Source: Dendrophyllia cribrosa (lineage: Eukaryota > Cnidaria > Anthozoa > Scleractinia > Dendrophylliidae). Taken from it: DNA of 64,000 nt. The notes below the pieces were generated by a model. That model saw nothing but the letters and a program-made list of their open reading frames with translations. It was not told where the DNA came from and ran no database searches. Location: assembly GCA_024195265.1 (NCBI GenBank), contig JAJLRJ010000009.1:8415291-8479290 (forward strand). The letters are read 5' to 3'. Positions 12,201 to 22,601 of this stretch are shown piece by piece. The position numbers were made by a program, and so were the translations under genes. Positions within the stretch are counted from its first letter, which is position 1. Every line of letters begins with the position of its first letter.

Positions 12201-14932
12201 AAGTTATTTACCGCGGTAAGTTGAACCTGTCGGTTTACATGTAGGTAAGGTGGGGCCTGGACCACTCGCCCAGCCAACAATTAGTTAAGTCTTGCAGCGG
12301 GCCAGAGTCCAAACTCAAAAATTCAAAAGTGGAACCACGCGATGACAAAGATGGTATTTTTTCTCTTATTTCCCGTGATCTTCCATTTTGTAAATATCTT
12401 TATAACCATCAAAATGTTCTACGCCTGTGACCAGCTTAAAACATAAAAACCAGACCTTCATGGGAAAAAACTTCATCTACAAACTAACATATACGGGACT
12501 TCAAGCACTCCAGCTAGTGATTTGACGCCTTTCTTACTTTTTTTATTGCAGACTTTTCACAATAACAAATATTTAAAGGACTTTTTCAGAATTACTTCCA
12601 CCAGCAAAGATCGAAAAGGAGTTGAGTTTATTGCAAACCTGGAAGGTAATCCGTACTAAAATTCGTGTTTTGAAATACTAGGAATTATTGACAGCTGTAA
12701 ATACAGGTTGACCGTTCATGGCGAATTTACGATGAGGCAGACACTTCACAAGACGAATTGATCACAAAGCGTTTTATAATAATCTCTCTCTCCCTCTTTG
12801 TGAAAAAATAGAAATTACAGCATTTGTTGCAAGAAACGTTTCTCGAAACGTTTCTTGAAACGTTGCGCGCAACAGTTGGAGAAGGAGAATCGAGTTGTAC
12901 TTTCAGTGCGACGTTTCAAGCAAGAATTTGCATAGTGTGATGCCCCCAAAAAATCATGTTGCGCGCAACGTTGTAGCGCGTGTCCAGGCTTTTATGGGAC
13001 AACAAACAACAAAGGGTTGTGCCTAAATCATACCGCGCAGAAGGACGTCGGACACCATATTGAGACTTATATAACGTAATATCGACACTTAGAATTTTAT
13101 TTTCAATAAATTTTTAAGTGTAAAAAAGAAAATCTAAAATCCCCACTCAGGACTGAACCTGTGACCTCAGCTAGGCTTAGGCTTACATAGCCTACCGTAC
13201 CACTGTACCACCTAGCTTCTCGGGTTGCTTAGTCCTAAATTTAACTATATAAACTGCTACCCCTAACCTCAACTGAAAGCTAACCAGTTACTTCGTTAAA
13301 TAAGTCTCAATAAGGTGTCCGACGTCCTTCTGGACGGTATGATTTGGGCTTGACCACAACAAAGTTGATTGCTTGCAGGAAAACGGTACCCAATCTATCT
13401 TTTCCACTGGCATCCTGCAAAGGCGCAGTTTGAATGGCGCACAGACCTGGACTTTAAACATACCTTAAATAATGTGTTTGTAGGGCAATACTTGGCAGAC
13501 TTCTTTGTAAAACAAGGTGACTCGATGAAACTGTTTACTTTAATTTGTTTATTTTAATTTTGATATACTGATTATTTTAATTTTGGGCGGGGACACTGAC
13601 CATCCCCTTTCCTAAATAATATAGTTTTAGCCATTTATTTCAAAATGTTGCCATTCGTAAACGTTGTATTTATAGTATAACGTTATACAATAAATTTAAA
13701 GTCATTATTCCACAAACATCCTCATTTCTCTAAATATAAATTGGCAGAGTAAGACATGAAAGGGCCGGGCAGCTAAGTCTAGATGAACCAGAGTTTAGTT
13801 CAGGTGGGCAGACATGAGGGGTCATGTAGCAGGGACATTTCACAGCGACATGTAGCAGCGACAAACATTTGTGTAGTACACACTCAGGGACATGTAGCAG
13901 GGACATGTAGCAAGGAAAAAATCATAGGGCTTGCACACACATGAATATGTTGTGGGGACATATGTCTCAGGGACATGTTGCAGCGAGACGTCCGCTCGTG
14001 TGAACTGATACTCGATAATAGTGCAACACCAATTTTGCAGACATTGTCCCTGCGACATGTCGCACGGAGTTCAACTTGGGACACGTCGCGCGGACAACAT
14101 GTCCCCAAAATGGGTGTTGCACAATTATGATAGTATCAGTCCACACGCAAGGACATGTCCCCACAACATTTTCATAAGTGTGCAAACACTATGATTTTGT
14201 CCCCGCTTTCAGCCCTGCTACATGTCCCTCAGTATGTACTACACAAATTTTTGTTGCTGCTACATGTTCCTGCTTACATGACCCCTCATGTCTGCCTACC
14301 AATTAAATAAAAATTTAGTGGTGTTTCGATGTGAGGTTTTTACATTACAAAAATTAAACATTGTCTCAATTGCAACAGTACTGGCCTCACTTTAGAGACC
14401 TCAAGTACTAAGTCAAGTATTCTAATTATTAGGGTTTACATAAACCAAACCATAGCCATAGCCTGGTCTCATCTTTTGACTCCCCTCAGTCTGCGGTTTT
14501 TATAACGCAGCGATCCCCCCCCCCCCCCCCCCCCTCCCCCCCCCCCCCCCCCCCCCCTCTCTCCCCAAATACGTCGAGACTTGCTCAACATTAGTCTGCC
14601 GGGGAGCACGCAGGGATTCCCCTCGGCTAATGTATATGAATTCTGAGCCCCATGCAGCTATCAATAGACAAACAAGGCTTTGCAACTAAAAGAACCGTTT
14701 TATTTTTCCCTAGCTACCTTTTTCTATTTCCTAAGGTACAAGTTTTAAAAATAAGTGACAGCCCTGCTTAGAATGTAAACTAACAATAACAACATTGATT
14801 ATTTTATCCACAGCAAGACGCAGTGGTCATCAATTTTCCAGTATCAAGGAAGAGAAAGCGGCTTTAATATATAACTACCAAATGACTTATGTAGAAGATT
14901 ATTTGCCTTACATACAAGCATACTTTTTTTAA
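3234..14932 (+). CDS. GGH: Gamma-glutamyl hydrolase, 9 exons, 333 aa
   Basis: Class I glutamine-amidotransferase-like cysteine peptidase that trims gamma-linked polyglutamate from folates and antifolates in lysosomes or after secretion. Exons: 3234-3363, 6134-6245, 8579-8629, 8910-8994, 10677-10842, 11771-11877, 12552-12645, 13379-13516, 14814-14932; total 1002 nt, all introns GT-AG and in phase. Exon 1 gives a signal peptide (hydrophobic NVLFCVFIKISLA, residues 8-20), then RPIIG at about 40-44. LLAQET follows in exon 2, FPGG in exon 4, and the nucleophile elbow WGECLGFE with Cys140 in exon 5. FHWHP in exon 8 supplies catalytic His260. Exon 9 ends in an aromatic tail. Length is close to the 318 aa of the human enzyme (known). 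The start was chosen as the Met opening the signal peptide. Introns 1, 2, 4 and 8 carry mobile elements. It is convergent with the Amun-like gene. No break was seen. Exon 2's donor (gtatcc) and exon 5's donor (gtttgt) are the weakest calls. Confidence 0.92.
4237..4282 (-). ncRNA. Minimal type I hammerhead ribozyme motif (PLE-derived)
   Basis: Read on the minus strand: a stem I 5' strand (GACGTTTCA), the core CTGAAGA (fits CUGANGA), helix II GGGC-CAA-GCCC, then GAAAC-GTC with C at 4247 as cleavage position 17, then the stem I 3' strand TGAAAACGTT. Stem I pairs over nine positions with one bulged A. Stem III is only two base pairs with no loop, as known for hammerheads in Penelope-like elements. 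It sits in GGH intron 1, antisense to the gene. Activity is not shown. The extra A between the core and helix II is a weak point. Confidence 0.6.
4798..5766. repeat. Repeated gtgaccgttatatacag motifs (Tc1/mariner-type ends)
   Basis: The phrase gtgaccg(t/c)tatatacag recurs at about 4800-4866, 5640-5685 and 5730-5766. These resemble terminal repeats of Tc1/mariner-like MITEs common in cnidarian genomes. They lie in GGH intron 1, with ordinary AT-rich sequence between them. Confidence 0.5.
5325..5456. repeat. TIR element with ctcctccgcagaggct ends
   Basis: tctcctccgcagaggct at 5326 pairs with agcctctgcggaggaga ending near 5455, and an inner pair (gagaatccgct / agcggattctc) extends the fold. It is a short non-coding MITE in GGH intron 1. 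Confidence 0.65.
5767..6045 (+). mobile_element. Foldback element enclosing a transposase N-terminal fragment
   Basis: About 55 bp at 5767-5826 recur inverted at 5986-6045 (cagctgtttcgagaaaggtt and its complement). Between them, from the Met at 5889, a frame begins MPRPYRDDLRWRAIG. This resembles the N-terminal helix-turn-helix start of IS630/Tc1-type DDE transposases from memory of the motif. The frame then runs into the inverted arm, so only about 35 transposase-like residues remain. It is a dead fragment in GGH intron 1 and not part of GGH. Confidence 0.5.
6553..7030 (-). pseudogene. Penelope-like element 3' end, GIY-YIG domain, frameshifted
   Basis: On the minus strand one frame gives CTTTSVIYSIICTRC then YIGETDRRLADRFVEH, the GIY-YIG endonuclease core of a Penelope-like retroelement. 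About 70 residues later similarity shifts to another frame, which gives VAEHFNQPGHS and ends near LAPHGINIDFKF at a stop at 6553. The frameshift near 6750-6790 makes it a pseudogene. It lies in GGH intron 2, antisense to GGH. Reverse transcriptase sequence is not visible, so the copy is heavily deleted. Confidence 0.8.
7271..7315 (-). ncRNA. Hammerhead-like motif upstream of the GIY-YIG fragment
   Basis: The minus strand carries CTGATGA (7301-7307), a short helix II GGGC-TAT-GCCC and GAAACGTT (7281-7288). The catalytic core is intact by consensus. Stem I pairing is only partial here (two adjacent pairs, then mismatches), so self-cleavage is doubtful. It lies 5' of the GIY-YIG relic in the same orientation, as expected if both come from one internally deleted PLE. 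Confidence 0.45.
7351..7548. repeat. TIR element with repeated agacgttaa/ttaacgtct units
   Basis: ggccgtttttat at 7351 pairs with ataaaaacgggacggcc near 7548. Internally agacgactttaacgtct and its complement alternate several times, giving nested hairpins. It is a non-coding MITE in GGH intron 2. Confidence 0.65.
8297..8330 (+). repeat. Poly-G tract
   Basis: A run of about 28 G, one T, then five more G, in GGH intron 2. Length is likely variable and error-prone in sequencing. The tract is potentially G-quadruplex forming. Confidence 0.9.
9259..9406. repeat. TIR element, gggcctgtttacaagg ends
   Basis: gggcctgtttacaaggatgt at the left pairs with the inverted phrase ending ccttgtaaacaggtccc at the right, over about 30 bp. 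It is a 148-bp non-coding MITE in GGH intron 4. Confidence 0.75.
10130..10613. mobile_element. Tc1-like MITE interrupted by a Harbinger-type MITE
   Basis: The outer element has acagtcgaacctc at the left and the gactgta type end at the right, with repeated ggacacctctataa phrases. An inner element at 10165-10496 (332 bp, imperfect inverted ends agacccgtttgcac / gtgtaaaaggggct) is flanked by TAA on both sides. Removing it restores the outer phrase ctctataatacggac. TAA-type 3-bp duplications are typical of PIF/Harbinger insertions (known). It lies in GGH intron 4. Confidence 0.75.
11615..11693. repeat. Short hairpin with cctcgttcccagggtctc arms
   Basis: acctcgttcccagggtctc at 11615 pairs with its inverted copy ending at 11693, over about 33 bp per arm with few mismatches. 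It is a foldback in GGH intron 5, about 80 bp upstream of exon 6. Confidence 0.75.
13021..13349. mobile_element. TIR element ending 29 bp before GGH exon 8
   Basis: The end at 13021 (gcctaaatcataccgcgcag) pairs over about 48 bp with the inverted end finishing at 13349. Inside, on the minus strand, lies a tRNA-like stretch with A-box-like and B-box-like (ggttcagtcc) phrases at about 13140-13215. Its right end is 29 bp from the first base of GGH exon 8 (13379), so it abuts or overlaps the branch-point region. Confidence 0.75.
13803..14300. mobile_element. TIR element with long inverted ends, repeated acatgtagcagggac
   Basis: ggcagacatgaggggtcatg at the left matches its inverted copy at the right end near 14296, and similarity between the arms continues for well over 100 bp. 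The arms carry several agggacatgtagcagg repeats. It is non-coding, about 500 bp, in GGH intron 8. Confidence 0.8.
14515..14556. repeat. Poly-C tract
   Basis: Two long C runs separated by a single t in GGH intron 8. It is low complexity and likely unstable in length. Confidence 0.85.
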
Positions 14933-15002
14933 TTTACTTTTTAAGTGACTTTTGCGAAATGTCTATAAAATAGAAAGTAACAAGTGAATATTTGTGACAA
15001 AC

Positions 15003-15008
15003 ATTAAA
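15003..15008 (+). terminator. Candidate GGH polyadenylation hexamer (attaaa)
   Basis: An attaaa lies 70 bp after the GGH stop codon, within the 150-bp gap before the convergent Amun-like stop. It is the only common variant hexamer seen in that gap on the plus strand. This is inference from position alone. Confidence 0.4.
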
Positions 15009-15082
15009 CCTGAAGACTGTTCATGCCTGATTACTTTGCAATGGCCAACATTATGACATAAAATAATGATAAATTGTGAATG

Positions 15083-18000
15083 TTACACTTTGGTCTTTTT
15101 AGCATTTGCATGACGTTCCTCATCTAGCGAGTCCATTTTCCTTTTTGATAATCCTTCGCTAAATAACTCTGGTGCATACTTTAGTCCCATAACATGTGTC
15201 CAAAGGCAGAGTTCAATTTTGTGTTCATTCCATTCACTTTCAGGATCTAAGGGAAAAACTCCTGTACTTTAACTATAACAGTAGGAGGGAAAGTTGCTTT
15301 GAGTCTAGAATATTCTTTTTCATTAACCCTTTCACTCTCAGAGTCAATTATGGAGACATGTACGTAGAGTTTATCTTATCATAATTTTTTAGCGTCTGTG
15401 TGGGGTTAGATGTGGTAATTTACTGTAAAACACTTAAAATATGTCATTCATGTGAGCCCACTTCATACCGACAGTTTTTATGTTTCCAGTGTCCGTATCA
15501 ACAGGGTTCAACTGTGCAGTCGAACCTTCCGTTAGCCAACACCAATGGTAACAGTAAAAGGGTCTGCTTTTAAAAGAGAGGTGTCCACTTAAGGAAGGTT
15601 AAAAATGTAGTGTTTGAATGTGGCTGGGGCCATGACTAAGTGTCCACTTATGGGAGGTGTCTGCCTATGGGAGGTGTCCTTTAGTGGAGGTTTGACTGTA
15701 CTTTGATTTTATGGATTGGAGTGCGGCAATTGTTAATTTGGATAAAACAGCCCTACAAATTCCAGTTCATCACAATGTTACAGCCCTATTTTTACCAGTA
15801 TTAACTGTGAAATTATCAGGCCCTGTCAGGTTTGAAATGTAGAAATAGGAGTGTAATTTTGCTTCCATATCCCTGCATCGACTTCTCAAGTAAAGAATAA
15901 GTAGTTAAGGATTCGACATTTGATATTTTTTTTTTTGGGAAATACAGTGGAACCCCGTTAATACGGTCACCAACGGGCCATGAAAATTTGGCCGTATTAA
16001 CGGGGTGGCCGCATTAACAGGGTTTCATTATAAGAAAATGTATGGGTGCGCGTTTCGCTGGGACAAAAAAAAGTGACCGTAATAACAAGGTGACCGTAAG
16101 GTGGGGTTCAACTGTATAACAGGTCAAACTTTCGTTGGTCTGCTATGAACTGAAATTTATTTAAATGTTGGTTACCAAGCACTTGATTTTTATTTGAGCC
16201 TGTGATCTATATTTTCTTTTGGTTCAGTTACACTCATACTATTTACTGCTTACCTTTCTTGACTAAATTCTTCAGACAAATTCTTATTTTCTCAAGATAT
16301 TGAAGGTAGAACTTCAATGAATAATCAATTTTCCCAAACCCTGGAATGGCTTGTATTGATTCATCTGCCATGAATGGAACTTTGTGGCTACCAGCACAAA
16401 GGATTGCTAGATGAAAAAGAAAAGGAAGGAATTTTAAAAGGTGTGTGCAGTGATGTTTCATGAACTGAAGAGATTTTAACTTACAGGTATTTCGAGAAAG
16501 GTTGAAGCCTATAACTGTCAAGACCAAAAGGGAGTTAGGTTGAGGTTAGGGGAGAATAGGGAGTCTAGGGAATATAGTGGTCCAAGCTTTGAATACAAAT
16601 GATATAAGGCTCAAAGGGCTGGAAAAAAAAATTTCAGTCTTAACACTCATTCTCCCTGTTCCCCTCCCCCTCCCCCCACCATTATTCACTCCAAGCACCC
16701 TTGTAATGGAGTCTGAATTAGCCACTGACATCAGTTGATGATATTCAAGTCTCTGATTGTTAAGTATTGTTCCTTATAAGAACGATAGCAAACTTCATTG
16801 TTCTGCGGCATTAGCTCTTTCCCACATAGAATATCTTTGATTTCAAGAATAGAGGAGGAGCTGATGGTTAATAATTATATTTCATTATAAAAATAAAGAA
16901 AATCCATTTGTGTCAAATAAATTTTAGGAAATGTTCAAGCTTAACCAATCAGAATAGCAGAAGACAATAGCTAATAATTTTGCTTCTTTGATGAAGTTCC
17001 CCAAATACAATTTCTTTTAAAAATTGTATGTTGTGCGATTGGGTCTCAAATTACTTGAAACCTTAAAAAAATTAGACAAAATGCACCTTGAACCTTAACT
17101 TTTTAGCGGTTTTTGAGTCTAGGCCAATGAGATCACTAGTTGTAACAATGAAAAATCTTGATATTCCATCGTGTTTGACATTCTATTGCTGTTCAGCGCT
17201 ATCCTTCTTATGCAGATCATTACTTAATTGCTTGGTTAGTTGAGCCACAAATGGTTGAATACTCATGTGATTCAGGCCAGTTTTTGCCATGATTCTTACG
17301 TCAGTTAGTAAATGTCTCCAATGAAAACTATTGATCAATCAAACAGTTAAACTATTTTTTTTTTACTGAAAATCATTCACACAGTCCCTGTACATGCATG
17401 CATGCAAATGTTTTGCAATTATTTTTTTCTTTCTGTTGTTATTATTGCTTTCCTACTGTTGTAGCGCATTACATCTCTCTTTTCCCTTGTTACCCCTTCC
17501 TCTCCCTCTCCCCATTCTGTTTAATGATACCTGATGCTGATGCTGATGCTAATGCTAATGCTGATTGATTAATGATTACCTGATGCTGTTGCTGGACCCA
17601 CTGCTTTTAACTTTGTCAATTCATTGATTGCTGATTTAACATCAGGTAAACACTTGAAGGCTTGGCTTGTCACCTCTTTCACTGTTTCACTGCTATTTGT
17701 CTGCACAAGCTGAGTAAGACGAGGCCTGAACTTCCCTCGCTACAAATAAGTGAATAAATTGTAAAGATTCAACTTGTAAATATTGTAATTCATTATTAAT
17801 TAAAGTTTAGTTCTAAGGCTGCAGCATGGCTAATGACAAAGGTAAAGATAATTAGTCAGACTTGAGTAACCCAGTTTCTGTTGTATATGAAGCAACTAGG
17901 AGTATTGCTACCCCCCCCCCCCCCCCGGATGGGATGCTAGTCTTGAAATCACAGGGTTACCCCCAGCATTACCAGTATATCCTAGTACCCATTAATTTTT

Positions 18001-20252
18001 TTATACCTGGTTGGAGAGAGACAATATGGAGGTAAGTTTCTATAACAACTAAAAGTCTTGCTGAAAAGTCATTTTTTCTCATTTTGAGAACAACTGAAAT
18101 GCCTGTCAATACTTGACTTGTTTGTCATAACGGCTGTTCATTTTGCCAGTTAGGTAATACAGTCAAAGCTCTAGATCACTGTGTGGATACTCTCTTAAGA
18201 GAGGGAGGGACTTAACTACAAGGTGGTTGTTATGGAAGAGTTCCAAACATCATATAATGGGTTTCTTTACATGTACTTCCTCGGCTATGATGTTTGGTCA
18301 TGTTTGTTCTGTTATTGGTCCCATCAAATTTTATGAGTCACAACCATATTTGCAGTCATGTTACCAGAACATAAAAACCCTTAAAACTCAAACATCTTAC
18401 ATTTTTTCTCAATAAAAACCAATGTCAACAGCTTAAGGTGGCTACAAGTAGTTTTTTGGGGGTCACACTTCCCTTTTTGAATGCGCTTATACATAATCTT
18501 ACTTTAGCTCAATGAATCTGAATTTGATACCAGATGTTCGGCTTGGATGAAAGTTTTTGATGATGCTCTTTTTATGCTTAATTATCAGCGTTGCCATAGC
18601 AACGGTAAACAAATTTGGCGAAAAACAGTTTTTCCTAAATATCTTTCGATTTTGGGGCTGTCCGCGACAAGCGAATAAATGTGCTATAATCTACACAGTG
18701 TAGCACACTAAATGGGAAAATTTCAAACAAATTAAATTGTTTGATTTTTACTAAATCGATAAAACATTTTTGACATGTGTTTTTTATGTTTGAAATAAAA
18801 GCGGTTAAAACATTCCATAAGTCTCACAAATTATCATTAAATTACCACAGAACATTTCCTCAGACTTAAATTATTACTTCCTGCAAATAGCTCTGACTAA
18901 CTCCTCGGCAATAAAGAGATTGAGCCTTTCATTCAAATGCATTTTTGCTTGAAGTTTTCACTCTTTTCACAGGTAAAGGTAACCAGAAGTTTTCGCACCA
19001 TTGCGCATTCACAACCAACAAGTTTCCTCCCACCTGATACAGGTTAGCTCCAAGATTACGAGTTTAGTAGCTGGAGTGATATTCCTCATTCTAAACGTGG
19101 GTTACACGTAAAGGTTAATGGAGCACATGGGTATTCCTTGTTCTAAATGCGAGTTATACAAAAGGTTTATGGAGTACAGTAAACAGCTGCTTATAAGAAC
19201 CTACATTTTTTACAAGTCAGTCTGAATAGGTTCTTATATATGGGGTGTTTAGTGGGAAATCAAGCTGTTCTTAATTAGGTTCTTATTAATTCAGGGGTTT
19301 AAACTGTTTGCTTCTGTTCAGAATAGTACTTTAATCCTATTATTTCAGTTGTGTCACAGAGACTACTAAATCATACGAAATACAGCACAGTACTTTCCCT
19401 GAAACTATTGTGTACAGTACAGTGTACTACAGTTTACAGTGGACCTCTGTGAGCCTGGCTTGAATTACTAGAACTATGTACAGTACACACTAAACATCAC
19501 ATCTTATACTAAATCTACATGGGAGCTGGATTTATTTTTAGATACAATGCCTGCTTTTTAAATTAACTTAATTGGACTGATCTTACAAATAAGAACCTAT
19601 TTCAAATGTCAGGCTGAATGGGTTCTTTATTATATAATGGGGGTCTAATTTCCAAATTTCAGCCTGTAGGTTCTTAATCCACTAGGTTCTTATAAGCGGG
19701 TGTTTACTGTACATGGATATTTCTCGTTCTAAGCGAAATCGTAATCTTGGAGCAAACTCGTGTCAGGTGTGAGCAAACTCGTTGGTTGCGAACTCTCACT
19801 GGTGCGAAACGTCCGTAAATGATCCTAAAAAAATGTTGTTTATTATAAGCTTAACTCTTACTGTTAGTTTCCATTCCATAAGTTTGATCAGTTCATCTTG
19901 CGTTAGAAATTTCTCTGATCTCTTGCTTATTTCTTGAGGCAGTTGATTCTGAAACCTACCGGTAATAACATAAATATTTGAAATGTTATTTGTATAGTTA
20001 TTTAGAGACCCAAAGGAGTTCCTCGTGCAACAGAGATTTTAACCATTAGAATCGAGCTTGTACTCAGTTCATAAACATTCTTTTTGAAACTCTTTACATA
20101 TATGGATTAACTTACCAGTTATCAAGTTCCAGTAGCTTCACGGCTTTTTCTTTCTTTTCTTTCTCGGCTTTAAGTTTTAATATTTTGTCATACAACTGAA
20201 ACGATTCCTTCCATGGTTTGATTTTCCTCTCCTCATACAGACCAGACGCCAT
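15083..20252 (-). CDS. Amun-like, HhH-GPD DNA-glycosylase-like protein, 5 exons, 235 aa
   Basis: Exons in transcript order: 20252-20116, 19955-19862, 17739-17580, 16406-16254, 15246-15083; total 708 nt, all junctions in phase with GT-AG. Exon 1 starts MASGLYEERKIKPW and is lysine-rich. Exon 3 has FRPRLTQLV and LKAVGPATAS (residues 121-130), the latter like a helix-hairpin-helix of the HhH-GPD glycosylase fold. Exon 4 has VPFMADESI (about 140-148), and exon 5 has WNEHKIELCLWTH (187-199). Together these match an uncharacterised eukaryotic family named after Drosophila Amun, a putative DNA glycosylase linked to Notch output (recalled, not searched). I see no proof of a catalytic Asp/Lys pair; Asp145 in MADE is a candidate. 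Exon 2's acceptor (ggtag at 19956-19960) was preferred over the nearby ttcag because only it avoids an in-frame stop. The tail is Lys-rich and ends KKTKV. Confidence 0.82.
15325..15420 (+). repeat. Dispersed repeat, copy 2 (agtcaattatggagacatgt family)
   Basis: ctcagagtcaattatggagacatgta at about 15340 matches copies near 2325 and 26580. It is short and truncated, in Amun-like intron 4. Confidence 0.55.
15517..15700. repeat. Tc1/mariner-like MITE (cagtcgaacctt ends)
   Basis: cagtcgaaccttcc at the left and ggaggtttgactgta at the right are inverted ends. Internal phrases ggtgtccacttaa and atgggaggtgtc repeat. It lies in intron 4 of the Amun-like gene. Confidence 0.6.
15943..16116. repeat. Tc1/mariner-like MITE (tacagtggaaccccgtta ends)
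   Basis: tacagtggaaccccgttaa at the left and the inverted end ggtggggttcaactgta at the right, with TA at both borders as expected for Tc1/mariner insertion. It lies in intron 4 of the Amun-like gene. Confidence 0.7.
17872..18042 (-). mobile_element. DeuSINE-like SINE fragment, copy 1
   Basis: On the minus strand it contains the phrases gggtaac, gcatcccatcc and gcttcatatac, which also occur in order at 48210-48460. A C tract of about 16 interrupts it. It is truncated at its 5' end and lies in Amun-like intron 2. Confidence 0.6.
18985..19815. mobile_element. TIR element interrupted by a second TA-flanked element
   Basis: About 80 bp at 18985-19070 (ttttcgcacc, accaacaagttt, ctccaagattacga) recur inverted at 19733-19815. 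Within lies a second element, 19177-19709, with inverted ends cagtaaac / gtttactg and internal ttataagaacct repeats, flanked by TA on both sides. It is a nested insertion in Amun-like intron 2. Confidence 0.75.
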
Positions 20253-21002
20253 TTTGTTTACTCCACAGACTTTCCCGCCAAATTTCCCTCAGATCCAGGC
20301 TGTCCGCGCTCTACCTGTCACGCAGTCACGCAATACGAATGAATTGACATACGCAAGACACCGACAGTATTTGCAGGGTAGAGGACAGTGTGTTGAGGAA
20401 ATTTAGAACATCACAAGTGCCCTTTTTCATGAATGCACGACTCACCTTTTATTATATCTAACTTTTAACCTATCCACTGGATAATGCAGTTGGTTTTGTA
20501 AGCTTTTTTCTGCCAGAACACCGTGCTGACTACTAACACCAACATGAAAGTTTTCAAGGCCTGTGTGTTTAGCACATTCCTGAATGGCAGTGAGGCATTG
20601 GTTCGATATACTCACTCAGAGATGCCTAGTACCGCGCCTACGATGGCACGGACACGTCAACCCCAAATCGAAAAAAATGGGTGGCTCTGAACCCCTTTCC
20701 AATATTTTGTTTAAACTTTGCAAAAAGTTTTATCTTAACATGCTGGGTCACCGAGCACGTTTCTTAGTTATAAGCACTTAAGATAAAGGGTGTCTTTAAA
20801 AGGTTATACTGTTACTATCGTAACCTGTTACGTCATGACGATGACCATTACTTGTTCGACAATGACTGAGCATTTGTTTGATAACATTATTGTAGCACCA
20901 ACCGATAGAGTAGTAGTATTGATCCATCAAAGTATAAGTTGGTTAAAAAAAATTCAGCTGCGCCTCATATTTTCGACCCACTTCTCGGTGTTTGGATATC
21001 TA

Positions 21003-21110
21003 GCCTGCATGACATGCGCTTTATGAGCCAAGCGGGGCGAGCGAAGCGCGACACGAGCGCGAAATGCTTCGCTCGCCCCGCATGGCTCATAAAGCGCCTG
21101 TCAGGCAGGC
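21003..21110. repeat. Foldback hairpin with gcctg ends
   Basis: Left arm 21003-21047 and right arm 21066-21110 are nearly perfect inverted copies (for example gctttatgagcca / tggctcataaagc). It is GC-rich compared with its surroundings and non-coding. Confidence 0.85.
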
Positions 21111-21863
21111 CAGAGATGATGAAACACTTTTCCTTGTGCATAAGGATTGCGCATATATTTTGTCCGTTCCAAATCCGATAATGTTCACTTGCCTTACCAT
21201 GAGGACGGCTTGGGAGGGAGGGGTGGGTATGTAGTTGTCCACAGAGGGTGGGGTTGGGTTTCAGTAGGAACGGGAATATTACACAATCTCAGTGGCCGGC
21301 ACATGCCAGTGAAACAGCCTCTGGTAATCGTTCTTTTTCAAGTAATTGAAACAAATTTAAAGTGCTCAGTAGTCCTGTACCTACAGGCTATAGTCCTGCA
21401 GTTCAACTGATCCATGCCCGCAAAAAACTATACACAAACAACTAGACTGCTGTTTAAATTCTGTTTAATGTAAAGACGATAGACTTAAATTGTTCTTGAT
21501 CTTCCAAGAAATGGAAGAATCCATTGATTTTTTTTTTAAAGTAAGATTTCCAATAGTACAGGGTTGTGACGCGTACATTAACACGACTTCGATAAGGTTA
21601 TCACTTTTGCAAGACTTCCATATCCATTCAGTTACCTGAGCTAAACGAAAAGTTTCACTAAAACAGAACGTCCAGAAGAAGATTAACGTGGAACAAAATT
21701 AAAAATCATAACTGGACAGTTTGGGTCGGTTATTTAAACGTAACTTAGACCACGATTTAAGACAACTACTGGACCTCTGCATCTGTTTATAAGAGGGTCA
21801 TTTTTATCTTTAAGTAGATCAATGCTTGTTGACAATGCTTAATGACAGTGACCAGCGTCTAAA

Positions 21864-22149
21864 TAGAGCAGTTTTCAATTGAGTGTCGTAAAACCAAAAC
21901 CAAAGTAATTACTCTGACCAATCACAGCAGTCGTGAACAATCCAATGAACCAATCAGAGCTCGAAGCAATTACATGTCGGCGGCGCCAAGCGCGGGAAAA
22001 CGCGTGCGAGCAAGTCACGATTGGTTTTGGTTTTACTTCTGATTGGTCGAGAAAGTGGCGCGAGATTTTTTAGCCAATCACAAAGCGTAGCAATGCAAAA
22101 CCAAAGCAATTGTGTAATTACTTTCGACACTCAATTGAAAACTGCTCTA
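21864..22149. mobile_element. MITE, tagagcagttttcaattgag ends
   Basis: tagagcagttttcaattgagtgtcg at 21864 is exactly inverted at the right end at 22149. The 286-bp core is rich in caatcacag / ccaatcacaa phrases and non-coding. It has TA-type borders. Confidence 0.85.
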
Positions 22150-22182
22150 TTAGGATGGGCCAGATTAAAATTGGTTCAGACC

Positions 22183-22601
22183 TAGTGCTGCAACGATACA
22201 CCGGTGCACCGCGATATTTTTGGTCACGATACGAATATCGATATTTGAACAACATATTGCGATATTATGATTCTTCATCAACATTCAGAAATTACTGTCT
22301 TAAATGACTCCTTACCCAAGTCCAAGCCTTTTTATAGCTACTGTATTTATTAAACAAAGGGACAAGAAAGTTCCATCCTTGCTTCGTATAGCTTCGCATG
22401 CTTCCGACACATATTTTTCATAATTAGTTGTCAGCTGACACAGTCTTGCACGCCCACGGGAAAAACATGCGGTTCGTCGCAAAATGTCTTCCCGTGTTGG
22501 TGGAAAAATGTATGTAATGATTTATCGTATCGTGTATCGTATCGTGGCACTTGCATCGAGATATGTATCGTATTGTGAGAAAATTTATCGTTGCAGCCCT
22601 A
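22183..22601. mobile_element. hAT-type MITE with 8-bp target duplication
   Basis: Ends tagtgctgcaacgat and atcgttgcagcccta are inverted repeats. The flanks ttcagacc (22175-22182) and tttagacc (22602-22609) are an 8-bp duplication with one difference. The 8-bp duplication and the TAGNGCTGCAACG end are hallmarks of hAT elements (known). Its core is made of inverted cgatac/gtatcg phrases. Confidence 0.85.

Noticed and set aside
19947..19955. Alternative acceptor (ttcag at 19948-19952) for Amun-like exon 2
   Set aside because: Joining it to exon 1 creates an in-frame TGA; the acceptor 8 bp upstream in the transcript keeps the frame and gives DNWFQNQLPQE.
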